A stretch of DNA of 64,000 nt from NCBI RefSeq assembly GCF_009765225.1, contig NZ_VMSF01000001.1, forward strand, positions 124,001 to 188,000. The letters run 5' to 3'. The notes beneath the pieces are model-generated. The model saw nothing but the letters and a program-made list of their open reading frames with translations, had not been told where the DNA came from and did no database searches. Every line of letters begins with the position of its first letter. Position 1 is the stretch's first letter. Both the position numbers and the translations under genes were made by a program. This stretch comes from Leifsonia sp. AG29. GTDB lineage: Bacteria > Actinomycetota > Actinomycetes > Actinomycetales > Microbacteriaceae. Positions 53,074 through 61,092 of the stretch are shown here, one piece after another.

Positions 53074-54225
53074 TTGCAGCGTTATCTCGACTCCCCGCTC
53101 TCGCGTCGCAGCGCGGAGCTCATACTAAGACTGCAAACCCCGGAAGGGGCGTACCCAGCCAGCCCGACCTTCTCAGCGTACGCCGGCTACAGCTGGTTCC
53201 GGGATGGCGCCTTCATCGCGGACAGCATGTCGGTGATCGGAGAGATCGAGTCTGCGTCGCGATTCTTCGACTGGTGCAGCCGCGTACTCGTCGACCGAGT
53301 CGACCATGTGCGCTGGATCATCACCCAGGCCCGGTCCGGGCGCCCTCCCGGCCATGATCAGATGCTGCCGGCACGTTTCACCTTCGCGGGACATAACGGC
53401 GACGACGAGTGGTGGGATTTCCAGCTCGACGGGTACGGGACGTGGTTGTGGGCGGTCGTCGAACACAGTCGGCGTCACGCGCTGGATCTCGACAGGTGGG
53501 AGCCGGCGATCTCGATGACCGTCGAGTATCTGACTACGTCGTGGTCGCGACCATGTTACGACTGGTGGGAGGAACACAGCGACCACGTGCACGTGTCGAC
53601 CCTGGCTTGCGTGAGCGCCGGCCTGGACGCGGTACTGTCCTCCGGGGTCATGGAGGCCGGGCTCGTCGATGCAGCTCGAGAAGCCTCATCTCAGATCAAA
53701 GCCACCGTCTTTGAACGCGGCCTTAGCGATGGGCACCTCGTGAAGTGGCTCGGAAGCACTGCCCTCGACGGCAGCCTGGCGGCAGCGATCGCGCCTCTGG
53801 GCTTCGTCGGAGCGCGCTCGATCGTCGGCCAGCGAACGATCGATCAACTCGAACGCCAGTTGACCGTCGACGGGGGAACCCATCGTTATCTGGGGGACAC
53901 GTTCTACGGCGGCGGCCAATGGCCGCTCCTCAGCTGCTTCCTCGGCCTTGCCCATGCTGCCGCCGGCGATGTTTCGCGCGCACGAGAACTCTACGACTGG
54001 GCAGCATCGACGGCGAACTCCGATCTCGAGCTGCCCGAGCAGGTCGGGGGGCACCTCATCGCACCAGGAATGCGAGCCGAGTGGGTGGAACGGTGGGGGT
54101 CCATCGCAACTCCGCTGCTCTGGAGTCACGCCATGCTTCTCCGGCTCGGAGCAGCGCTCGATCCTCGCATTCCCCCGCACAACCTCGCGGCCCGATCCGG
54201 CCGCGAGGAAGGAGCACCCCGTTGA
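53074..54225 (+). CDS. GH15-like glucoamylase/isomaltase-type glycosidase
   Basis: A 383-residue protein beginning at TTG 53074, MQRYLDSPLSRRSAELILRL. It has (alpha/alpha)6-barrel motifs of GH15: YSWFRDGAFIADSMSVIGEI (like YRWIRDA), WWDFQLDGYGTWLWAVVEHS, WWEEHSDHVHVSTLACVSAG (catalytic Glu pair) and ELPEQVGGHLIAPG (general base Glu). It is shorter than usual because the N-terminal beta domain is absent. No signal peptide, so it acts inside the cell on imported oligosaccharides, likely releasing glucose from alpha-linked non-reducing ends. Confidence 0.85.
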   Translation: MQRYLDSPLSRRSAELILRLQTPEGAYPASPTFSAYAGYSWFRDGAFIADSMSVIGEIESASRFFDWCSRVLVDRVDHVRWIITQARSGRPPGHDQMLPARFTFAGHNGDDEWWDFQLDGYGTWLWAVVEHSRRHALDLDRWEPAISMTVEYLTTSWSRPCYDWWEEHSDHVHVSTLACVSAGLDAVLSSGVMEAGLVDAAREASSQIKATVFERGLSDGHLVKWLGSTALDGSLAAAIAPLGFVGARSIVGQRTIDQLERQLTVDGGTHRYLGDTFYGGGQWPLLSCFLGLAHAAAGDVSRARELYDWAASTANSDLELPEQVGGHLIAPGMRAEWVERWGSIATPLLWSHAMLLRLGAALDPRIPPHNLAARSGREEGAPR

Positions 54226-56450
54226 TTCGCCACTCGCCTCTCGGGTCTGGTCACCCGTACTCCGTCGACACCGATCAGCGCTGGCCCGTCGTGCCCGAAG
54301 CCGGTGGCACCGCGTCGATCGGTGTTCGCGCCGATTCGTCCGTTGTCGCCGTTTCGGCCGAACTCGTGTGGCGCGCGGACACCGGTGAGGAACACCGTGA
54401 TCTGCTCACCCTGTCCCGCGTAGCGAACACCTCGCGTGGCCGCACCACGGACGGCGGTCATCTGGCCTCGGCCCAAGCACGGCTGTCCCGGGCTGCGGGG
54501 GGCTGGCAGGTCACGACCCCGGTCCTCGATTTCGGAGGCGAGTACCGGTACCGCTTCACCGGAACCCGCGACGACGGTCGTGAAGAACACACCCGCTGGT
54601 TCTCGTTCCGCGCAGCGCGCTGGCGGGAGGCCGCGGATGCTGTGATCGCGAGCGGCTCGTCCCGGGTGCTTCGCCACTCGGTGTCCGTCCTCGATGACGG
54701 ACGGCGGGCCTGGCGCGTGCGTTTCTCGCTCCCGCTCGCTCCCGGCGAGCACGTGAGCGGGCTGGGCGAGAGGTTCGACGCGATCGATCACGCCGGTGAG
54801 TCGCTCGACTCGGTGGTCTTCGAGCAGTACAAGAGCCAGGGAGCGGAGCGCAAGACCTACCTCCCGATGCCGTTCGCCCACGTCGTCGGAGGCTCGGGCT
54901 GGGGGTTCCACGTGGACACCTCCCGCCGCGTCTGGTTCGACCTCGGTGCGAGGGAGCCGGGAGCGATCCAGGTGGAGGCGGAGGCGGGTCCCGAGGGGAC
55001 TGTTCCGGTCCGCTTCTTCGAAGGCGACCCGCTCACCGTCCTCCGGGGCTTCCTCGATGGCGTGGGCCGTGCCGAGGAGCTGCCCGACTGGGTCTTCCGC
55101 CTCTGGGCCAGCGGTAACGAGTGGAACACACAGGCGGAGGTCATGCGCCAGATGGATCTGCACCGGGAGCACGACATCCCGGTTGGCTCGGTCGTCATCG
55201 AGGCATGGAGCGATGAGACCACGTTCACCGCGTTCCGCGACGCCCGCTACGACGTCACGGAGGACGGCGCTCCGCATCGGCTCGCCGACTTCCAGTTCCC
55301 GGCCGACGGTGCATGGCCGGACCCCAAGGGAATGGCCGACGAACTCCATTCCCGGGACATCCGACTCCATCTGTGGCAGATCCCGCTGCTGAAGATGCGC
55401 CCCCACCCGCAGGCACAAGCGGCGGCCGACGCGCGCGCCGCCCTCGCCGAGGACGTGCTGATCGCGGAGCCGACGCCGGCAGGAGGCCGGCGCCCGTACC
55501 GCAACCGGGGCTGGTGGTTCCCGCTCGCGCTCATGCCCGATCTGACCGACCAGCGAGCTGCACGCTGGTGGACCGAGAAGCGTCGCTACCTCGTCGAAGA
55601 GGTCGGCGTCGATGGCTTCAAGACCGACGGCGGCGAACACGCGTGGGGCGCGGAGCTCGTCTACCTCGACGGCAAGCGAGGGGACGAGAAGAACAACACG
55701 TTCCCCGTCGCGTACGCCGCGGCTTACGGCGAGCTTCTTCGGAGTGCGGGAAAAGCGCCCGTCACCTTCAGCCGGGCCGGGTTCGCGGGCTCCCAGGCCC
55801 ACGGTGCGTTCTGGGCGGGCGACGAGAACTCCACCTGGGACGCTTTTCGCTGGTCGATGAACGCCGGCCTGTCCGCGGCGGCCAGCGGCATCGTGTACTG
55901 GGGATGGGACATCGCCGGGTTCTCCGGAGAAGTCCCCGACGCCGAGCTCTACCTGCGCGCGACGGCGGCCAGCGTGTTCGTGCCGATCATGCAGTACCAC
56001 TCCGAGTTCAACCACCATCGCACTCCCTCGCGCGACCGGACTCCGTGGAACATCGCGGAGCGCTCGGGTGAGGAGAGAGTCATCCCGATCTTCCGGGACT
56101 TCGTCAAGCTGCGGGAACGGCTCCTCCCCTACCTGGCGTCGTCCGCGGCGGAGACGGTGCGGTCCGATCGGCCGCTCATGCGGCCGCTCTTCTTCGATCA
56201 CCCGGAGGATCCGGCCTCATGGGCCGGGATCCGGTGGATGCTCGGAGCGCACCTGCTCGTCGCACCGGTCGTCGAGCCAGGTGCGACGACCTGGCCGGTG
56301 ATCCTCCCGGACGGCGAATGGACGGACGTCTGGACCGGCGATACCGTCTCGGGCGGCCGCACGATCGAGGTCGACGCGCCGTTGACGCGCATCCCGGTGT
56401 TCGCCGCGGCCGGCGCGCCCACCGAGTTGCTCGCGGTCTTCCGGCTGTGA
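54222..56450 (+). CDS. GH31 alpha-glucosidase
   Basis: A 742-residue enzyme. The TTG at 54222 is inside the GH15 stop (TTGA), with GAGGAAGGAG upstream. A galactose-mutarotase-like N-domain (~60-280, GLGERFDAIDHAGESLDSVV) precedes the barrel: WASGNEWNTQAEVMRQMDLH, nucleophile in GFKTDGGEHAWG, acid/base in WAGDENSTWDAFRWSM, and FVPIMQYHSEFNHH. The C-terminal beta domains have LVAPVVEPGATTWPVILPDG and GEWTDVWTGDTVSGG. No signal peptide, so it is cytosolic. Substrate could be isomaltose-type glucosides, alpha-xylosides or sulfoquinovosides; alpha-glucosidase is favoured by GH15 and the GH13 relic. Confidence 0.88.
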   Translation: MIRHSPLGSGHPYSVDTDQRWPVVPEAGGTASIGVRADSSVVAVSAELVWRADTGEEHRDLLTLSRVANTSRGRTTDGGHLASAQARLSRAAGGWQVTTPVLDFGGEYRYRFTGTRDDGREEHTRWFSFRAARWREAADAVIASGSSRVLRHSVSVLDDGRRAWRVRFSLPLAPGEHVSGLGERFDAIDHAGESLDSVVFEQYKSQGAERKTYLPMPFAHVVGGSGWGFHVDTSRRVWFDLGAREPGAIQVEAEAGPEGTVPVRFFEGDPLTVLRGFLDGVGRAEELPDWVFRLWASGNEWNTQAEVMRQMDLHREHDIPVGSVVIEAWSDETTFTAFRDARYDVTEDGAPHRLADFQFPADGAWPDPKGMADELHSRDIRLHLWQIPLLKMRPHPQAQAAADARAALAEDVLIAEPTPAGGRRPYRNRGWWFPLALMPDLTDQRAARWWTEKRRYLVEEVGVDGFKTDGGEHAWGAELVYLDGKRGDEKNNTFPVAYAAAYGELLRSAGKAPVTFSRAGFAGSQAHGAFWAGDENSTWDAFRWSMNAGLSAAASGIVYWGWDIAGFSGEVPDAELYLRATAASVFVPIMQYHSEFNHHRTPSRDRTPWNIAERSGEERVIPIFRDFVKLRERLLPYLASSAAETVRSDRPLMRPLFFDHPEDPASWAGIRWMLGAHLLVAPVVEPGATTWPVILPDGEWTDVWTGDTVSGGRTIEVDAPLTRIPVFAAAGAPTELLAVFRL

Positions 56451-57286
56451 TCGACGCCGTCGACGCCTTCGACTCGTACACGCAACGGGTCGTCGATGGG
56501 GCTCGCGGGGATCGTCGGGTCCTCGGTGTTGCGCTTCTAGGTTCCGGAGCGGAACGATCACGGATCGACGAATGGTCGGACCATGATCTCCTCGTTCTGG
56601 CGCGCCCGGACGCGGTGAGCGAACTCCGCGGCGATCTCTCCTGGCTCCCCGATTCCGAGCGGCTCGTTGCAGTCGGACGCGAGTGGCACGACGGAATCAA
56701 GGTGCTGTTCCGGGACGGCCGGGTCCTCGAACTCGGCATCACCGACCCGATCCGATTGCGGTCCTTCCCCGTCTCTGCGTTCAGCGTCGTTTACGACTCA
56801 GGCGTGCTGGCGGAGGGTCTCGCCCAAGCGAAGGCGAACACGCGCGTTCGAAGCGGGAATCGCGGTGGCGATGCAGCGGCGGTGCTCCTGGTCCAACTCG
56901 TCACGGGGATCGGACGAGTGCGGCGGGGTGAGCGGCTCAGCGGCGGACACATCATCCGATCCGAGGCGGCGCTCACTCTCATGGACCTGCTCCTCGACCT
57001 CGCAGGCGAGCCCCATCCCGATCCTTTCGACGGGTGGCGCCGGATCGAGCGTGTCCTCCCCGAAGCAGCGTCGCGACTACGGAGCTTACTCGATCAACCG
57101 GTCGAGGCTGCAGCGCTCGGGATCTTGGACTTGGCTGAGGAAGTCCTAGCACCTGGATGGAAGGACTGGCCGCGGGCGGCGGCCCGTGTGGCAAGAGAGC
57201 GCCTGAGCGTGTCGGCGGTCTCCCAACCCGCACCTATCCACATCGAAGATCGTTGTTGCGAAGACAGTGGTCACGCTCGGTCGTGA
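56447..57286 (+). CDS. Nucleotidyltransferase-domain protein in sugar operon
   Basis: A 279-residue protein; GTG start overlaps the GH31 stop. The polymerase-beta-type nucleotidyltransferase motif GVALLGSGAERSRIDEWSDH with DLLVLA places GS and the DxD-like pair for Mg-ATP. The rest is a helical four-bundle-like region (HIIRSEAALTLMDLLLDLAG). It resembles AadA/kanamycin nucleotidyltransferase-like proteins; the antibiotic function is not supported. The last ~30 residues (SQPAPIHIEDRCCEDSGHAR) look unrelated and may be read-through into island edge sequence. Confidence 0.75.
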   Translation: MIDAVDAFDSYTQRVVDGARGDRRVLGVALLGSGAERSRIDEWSDHDLLVLARPDAVSELRGDLSWLPDSERLVAVGREWHDGIKVLFRDGRVLELGITDPIRLRSFPVSAFSVVYDSGVLAEGLAQAKANTRVRSGNRGGDAAAVLLVQLVTGIGRVRRGERLSGGHIIRSEAALTLMDLLLDLAGEPHPDPFDGWRRIERVLPEAASRLRSLLDQPVEAAALGILDLAEEVLAPGWKDWPRAAARVARERLSVSAVSQPAPIHIEDRCCEDSGHARS

Positions 57287-57571
57287 TCACTGCGGGCTGT
57301 GGCGCGGCGACCGAGTGCGAGCCTTCTTTCAGAAGCTGATCGCGTGTCCTCCTGGTTGGCGTACAGCGTAGGCTTGTCTTTAGATAGCGCCGCCGGCCCT
57401 CCGCCTTTACGTCAGATTCGTCCGGGCACCAACGGCTACGCACGACAGGTAGGCGCCGCTTGATCCAAAGGCGGACAGCGAGGGGACGGTTGCAGTGATC
57501 TCTATGTTGTGCAGCGGGAGGCATTTGTTGCAGCTTGTCTCCGAAAATGCGGCTGGTCGCCCGGTTGCTCG
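57287..57571. other. Non-coding right end of island
   Basis: No convincing gene. Contains TTTGTTGCAGC (57524-57534) and CCGAAAATGCGGCT (57541-57554), shared with the left end. Confidence 0.5.
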
Positions 57572-57631
57572 ACCCTGCTAAGGTGGAGTCCCCGTAAGGG
57601 GACCGAGGGTTCAAATCCCTCCGTCTCCGCC
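57572..57631 (+). repeat. att direct repeat, right (partial tRNA-Ser)
   Basis: 60 bp identical to 46648-46707; lacks the acceptor 5' half and D arm, so it is not a functional tRNA. Confidence 0.9.
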
Positions 57632-57684
57632 ATGGCATGTGTCGAGTCATCCTTCCGGGATGTGTCGGGACATGGTTCCTGATT

Positions 57685-57718
57685 CCCCCTCCTTCGGGAG
57701 GGGGTTTCGTGGTTTTTT
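57685..57718 (+). terminator. Terminator, probably the original tRNA-Ser terminator
   Basis: CCCCCTCC-TTCG-GGAGGGGG (57685-57704) followed by TTTCGTGGTTTTTT. It lies 54 bp after the right tRNA copy, as expected of the host's native downstream flank now separated from the intact tRNA by the island. Confidence 0.8.
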
Positions 57719-57812
57719 GGGGTTGGTAGTCGCGGGTGGGGTCGAGGACGAGTTCGCGGATGAGTTCTCCGGTGTCGAGGTTGATGATGTGGGCCGGGTT
57801 CGAGATGCGCCG
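57687..57812 (-). pseudogene. IS481-like transposase C-terminal tail
   Basis: Minus-strand frame reads RRISNPAHIINLDTGELIRE, LVLDPTRDYQPQKTTK, PPPEGG, which resembles the C-terminal strand-rich end of IS481/integrase-core transposases (INATTGELLRELTLDPTRDYQP). No upstream part is present. The C-terminal codons coincide with the hairpin of the terminator at 57685. Confidence 0.6.
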
Positions 57813-58015
57813 CGAGACGCTCTCCCCAGGGCTACGACCCACTGGGCCGAGATGGTCACCGCTCACGCCCGCTGAACCACGGACGCAGCTAAGGCACCGG
57901 ACCGGTGGTCCCCGGGGCCTTAGCTCCGTCTGTATTGGCTAGCCGGTCGCGGGTCAGAAGTCGAGGACGGCGACAAGCGGCGCAGGGCCGGCCGCATATC
58001 ACGCCGGCCCTGCGC
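57813..58015. other. Intergenic region
   Basis: No gene or RNA recognised. CCGGACCGGTGGTCCCCGGG at 57897-57916 is GC dyad rich but no T run follows. Confidence 0.4.
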
Positions 58016-58354
58016 TTATATGGATGACAACCCAGCTAGCATCATCGTCCCTAGCAGCTGCGCCCACGTCAGGAGGAGCGGACAGCACAAGATGACCGCG
58101 ACGATCCCGAGGGGCCTTCCGCGGCGTTCGATGCAGAGCGCGAGGATCCCGACGACAAGGCCGGTGAGCGGCACCAGAAAGGACGCCCACACTGCGTAAT
58201 CGAACAGCTGCGGAAACAGCACAACCCCGATCAGGCCGGGTCCCGGCGCGATTGCGAGGGCCAGCGCGCTGACGCTCAGCCAGACGCCTCGATATCGTCG
58301 TTTCGGGGGTGAGGGCGGGGGCGCGCCCGCCGGCGTCGTAGTGTCGGCGCTCAT
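58016..58354 (-). CDS. Small membrane protein (DUF4190-like)
   Basis: A 112-residue protein, MSADTTTPAGAPPPSPPKRR, a Pro/Thr-rich cytosolic tail then three membrane segments (LSVSALALAIAPGPGLIGVV; VWASFLVPLTGLVVGILALC; LGIVAVILCCPLLLTWAQLL). The third region has the GxxLxIxAVILC pattern of DUF4190-like small proteins. It overlaps the next gene by ATGA. Function unknown. Confidence 0.75.
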   Translation of the reverse strand: MSADTTTPAGAPPPSPPKRRYRGVWLSVSALALAIAPGPGLIGVVLFPQLFDYAVWASFLVPLTGLVVGILALCIERRGRPLGIVAVILCCPLLLTWAQLLGTMMLAGLSSI

Positions 58355-58728
58355 GAGGCCCTGACTCCAAACACGGCGACGGCGAAAAGCACTGTCGCGA
58401 ACATGACGAACACCCAGTACGCAAGAACCAGCCCGCAGAGGATCATGCCGACGATTGGTAGGGCTCGCCTGGACCGTTCTTGCACCAGCGCGACGGTGGC
58501 GAGGATCATCCCGGGAAGCGGCAGCAGCACGGCCCCGCCGACGAGGTAGATCCCGACGGGTGGATAGACAAACTCGGCGACCAGACCGACAACGGAGACC
58601 ACTCCGAAGATCAGCGAGAGCCTACTGAGCAGCCCTGCCGGTTGGCGTTTGGTGCCGGAGGTCTGTGAGTCGCGACCGAGGGTGGTGGCCTGCGGCGTGG
58701 GCGGCGAAGGAGGAGATGCGTTGGTCAT
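58351..58728 (-). CDS. Small membrane protein (DUF4190-like)
   Basis: A 125-residue protein with a Ser/Pro/Thr-rich head (MTNASPPSPPTPQATTLGRD) and three or four segments (LSLIFGVVSVVGLVAEFVYP; VGGAVLLPLPGMILATVALV; ALPIVGMILCGLVLAYWVFV). Upstream partner of the 112-residue protein, same operon. 226 bp of non-coding DNA lies before it up to the next gene. Confidence 0.75.
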   Translation of the reverse strand: MTNASPPSPPTPQATTLGRDSQTSGTKRQPAGLLSRLSLIFGVVSVVGLVAEFVYPPVGIYLVGGAVLLPLPGMILATVALVQERSRRALPIVGMILCGLVLAYWVFVMFATVLFAVAVFGVRAS

Positions 58729-58954
58729 GCTGCTTCTTTCCTCCGTTGTGCTCGACGGTGTGGACGGTCATCGGGGTTCGGCGTGTTGGAAGTCAGGACG
58801 AAGCTCTCGATGCCGGCAGGCGGGGGGTCCCGCACCGGCTCTCCGGTGTCTCGCACAGCACGACCGCAATTCCGCGGAGCAGGTGCAGGATCTCGCATCC
58901 GTTCTCCAGTACCGCAGTCGACGCGTGCGCCGGCTCAGGGGCAAGGCGCCGCGC

Positions 58955-59302
58955 TCATGTGTGGGGAGTGCTGATCGCCGCCCCGCCGAGGAAGAGCAGA
59001 GAAATCAGCATGATGCCGAGGATGAGCAGGGCCCACACCGAAAGGATCACCGAGCACAGGATGGCACCGGTGAGGGCCATGCCGCGGCCCGCTGGCTCCT
59101 TGCGCAGGCCGAGGACGCCGAGAACGAGCCCGACGACCGGGACCACGAAGGTGAACCCGGCTGCGATCGAGACGAGCCCGAGCACCATGGAGGTGATGCT
59201 GAGCCCTTTGGGCTCGCGCGCGGCTGCGTAGATCGGCACGGCGTAAGCCGGCGGCCCATACACGGGGGTCGGCGCGGGTGACGGCGTGGTCTCCTCGGAC
59301 AT
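58955..59302 (-). CDS. DUF4190 membrane protein
   Basis: A 115-residue protein, MSEETTPSPAPTPVYGPPAY, with GLSITSMVLGLVSIAAGFTF, VVPVVGLVLGVLGLRKEPAG and RGMALTGAILCSVILSVWAL, the DUF4190 pattern (G-x-A-x-xG-x-xLG). Function unknown; members often have proline-rich heads. AGAGGGAGACCACC precedes the ATG. Confidence 0.8.
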   Translation of the reverse strand: MSEETTPSPAPTPVYGPPAYAVPIYAAAREPKGLSITSMVLGLVSIAAGFTFVVPVVGLVLGVLGLRKEPAGRGMALTGAILCSVILSVWALLILGIMLISLLFLGGAAISTPHT

Positions 59303-59371
59303 GGTGGTCTCCCTCTCGCACGCTTGTCGGGCCGACGTCGTTCGGCTTTCTTCGTCATGGCCTCCGACCTA

Positions 59372-59390
59372 GTATCTCACTATGAGATAC
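59372..59390. promoter_or_regulatory. 19-bp operator palindrome (divergent region)
   Basis: GTATCTCA-CTA-TGAGATAC, perfect 8-bp arms, in the AT-rich 138-bp gap between divergent genes (starts 59302 and 59441). Confidence 0.65.
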
Positions 59391-59394
59391 CACA

Positions 59395-59407
59395 TCAGAA
59401 ATTCTGA
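59395..59407. promoter_or_regulatory. Second palindrome in same region
   Basis: TCAGAA-A-TTCTGA, perfect 6-bp arms, 4 bp from the first dyad. Probably part of the same promoter/operator region. Confidence 0.4.
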
Positions 59408-59440
59408 ATGTATCAATTGCAGCGGGCGGAGAGTTCAGCG

Positions 59441-60703
59441 ATGAGCCGGAACCCGGAACGCCGTGGCCGTGTCCGGTCGTCCCGGATGCCGGGGATCGAT
59501 TTGGCGCGGTTCCTCGCAATTGTGGGCATGATCGCCGTGCACACACTCCAGGTGACCGCCCCGAATCCGGTCTTGGACCTCTCGAACGGGAACGCGTCAA
59601 CGCTGTTCGCCGTGCTCGCGGGCGTGGGGGCAGCGCTGGCCTCCCGGGCCGCACTCCAGGCCGGCGCGACCGCCACCGCTCGATTGGCGCTCGTCGCCCG
59701 TGGCGCCGGACTGGTCGGCCTCGGGCTTCTTCTCGGGCTGATGCCGTCCCCCGCCGTGGTGATTCTGGTCTACCTGGGGGTGACTTTCGTGGTCATGGCC
59801 GCGTTTATCCGTGCGCGCTCCTGAGTGCTGATGGTCGGCGCAGGGGTCCTGGCGGTGGGCGGGCCCGCGGTGAATGTGGCCGTACGCACGAGCCTCGGCC
59901 TGGTCAACGAGACGGGTTCGGCCGGGATCGACCAGCTGGTTGCCGATCCGCTCGCCTACGCACGTGGGATCTTTCTGACCGGCACCTATCCGGTGACGAC
60001 CTGGATCGTCTACGCCTTGATCGGGATCCTCCTCGGGCGCGGAGTCCTTGCCGCCATCCAGGCCGGAACACTCCACCGGTTCGCGGTCCGCTCGCTCGTC
60101 GTCGGGGCCGCCGCCGCGATGAGCGCCCACGTGCTCTCCACCGCGGCGTACTTCGCTTTTGCCCGGAACGACCTGCTCTCCGACCTGCTCTCCAGGGTCG
60201 ACCCGGAACAACTCGCACCGATGAAGGACCGTATCGATGAGTTCCTCCTCGGAACCGGGTACGGCGCCCCCACCGGGTGGGCAGCTCTCGCCCTCGATGT
60301 CCCCCACACCGGGACCGTGCTGGACATTGCCCGCGGCGTGGGGGTCGCCACCGCGATCATCGGCGCGTGCTTGCTTCTTCCCCTCCGAACGCCGGCCCCA
60401 ATCCTCCTGCGACCCGTGCTCGCCGCCGGGAGCGCACCCCTCACCAGCTATGCCGCCCACCTCCTCCTGCTGGCGCTCACAAGCGGCGTGTGGATGATCG
60501 AAGGGCTGCCGCTCCCCCGCTTCACGGGCTGGACCGCATTCTTGGCCAATGTCGGCCTTCTCCTTGCCCTCGGTGCGGCTCTGGCGCTGGTCGGTCGGCG
60601 CGGGCCGCTGGAGACTCCGCTCGGCCGGCTCGCCGCCATCCCGGCCGAATGGGCGCGGCGAAACGGCTCGAGCCATCCCACCAACAGCAGGGGCGCGGCC
60701 TGA
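59441..60703 (+). pseudogene. DUF418/HGSNAT-like acyltransferase, in-frame TGA
   Basis: One continuous frame of 421 codons is cut by a TGA at 59822-59824. First part (127 residues, MSRNPERRGRVRSSRMPGID) has RMPGIDLARFLAIVGMIAVH and GNASTLFAVLAGVGAALASR, typical of the heparan-alpha-glucosaminide N-acetyltransferase-like N-terminus. The second part (from GTG 59825, VLMVGAGVLAVGGPAVNVAV) holds the DUF418-like C-terminal segments (LLRPVLAAGSAPLTSYAAHL). About ten membrane segments in all. Either a nonsense mutation or two cistrons by restart at the GTG directly after the stop. Both halves stay in the same frame with no other damage, so the loss would be recent. Confidence 0.8.
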
Positions 60704-60726
60704 TGGTCGGCGCTGCGCGTCGTCAC

Positions 60727-61092
60727 TTAGACCCAGTACTTGGCCCACACCCAGAACAGGGTGAGCGCGGCCGCGATCCCCGATAGCCACAGCGCCGTCT
60801 TCGGGGTGAGCCGGCGTCTTTCCTCTGTCGGCATTCGGGCTGGCTTGTCCTCCCAATAGACGCGGTCCTTGGATCTCAGGTAGGCCAGATAGGCGTACTC
60901 ACCGGGAGGCTCGGCATCACCGAACCGGGAAAGAGCATCACGCAGAGCGTTTGGGTGGGGTCCGGGACCGAGCGGTCCCGGGCCCCCGTCGGCGGGGCGA
61001 GTCGGTTGTCGGTGCTCAGAAGTTGACGACGCCGACCTCGTGGATGGTGTCGGTGACGGTGGGAAGGTCGGCCGCGTTCCCGCACATCCCAA
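60727..61092 (-). CDS. Hypothetical small membrane protein, start uncertain
   Basis: The C-terminal part reads GDAEPPGEYAYLAYLRSKDR, VYWEDKPARMPTEERRRLTP, KTALWLSGIAAALTLFWVWA, KYWV with one membrane segment. The only upstream ATG in frame is 61092, which overlaps the lipoprotein gene by 77 bp; an internal ATG at 60834 would give 35 residues. The repeated LAYLRSKDR-like charged stretch seems to be coding, so a start lost by mutation is possible. Not recognised. Confidence 0.4.
   Translation of the reverse strand: MGCAGTRPTFPPSPTPSTRSASSTSEHRQPTRPADGGPGPLGPGPHPNALRDALSRFGDAEPPGEYAYLAYLRSKDRVYWEDKPARMPTEERRRLTPKTALWLSGIAAALTLFWVWAKYWV

Larger units (their letters stand above)
46648..57631. mobile_element. 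Genomic island in tRNA-Ser(GCU), alpha-glucan metabolic cargo
   Basis: Bounded by a 60-bp perfect direct repeat (46648-46707 and 57572-57631) that is the 3' portion of tRNA-Ser, the classic signature of tyrosine-recombinase integration. The left 2 kb is degenerate (integrase remnant, truncated ROK, truncated GH13); the right 9 kb is an intact operon, 48718-57286. Shared short repeats lie just inside both ends. No intact integrase is seen, so the island is probably fixed. Confidence 0.85.

Noticed and set aside
56447-57286. Aminoglycoside resistance nucleotidyltransferase
   Set aside because: Only the generic nucleotidyltransferase motif is present and it is the last gene of a sugar operon.
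57234-57866. 210-codon minus-strand frame across the att copy
   Set aside because: It crosses the tRNA repeat and the island edge. Only the first ~60 codons show (transposase-like) similarity; the rest is noise.
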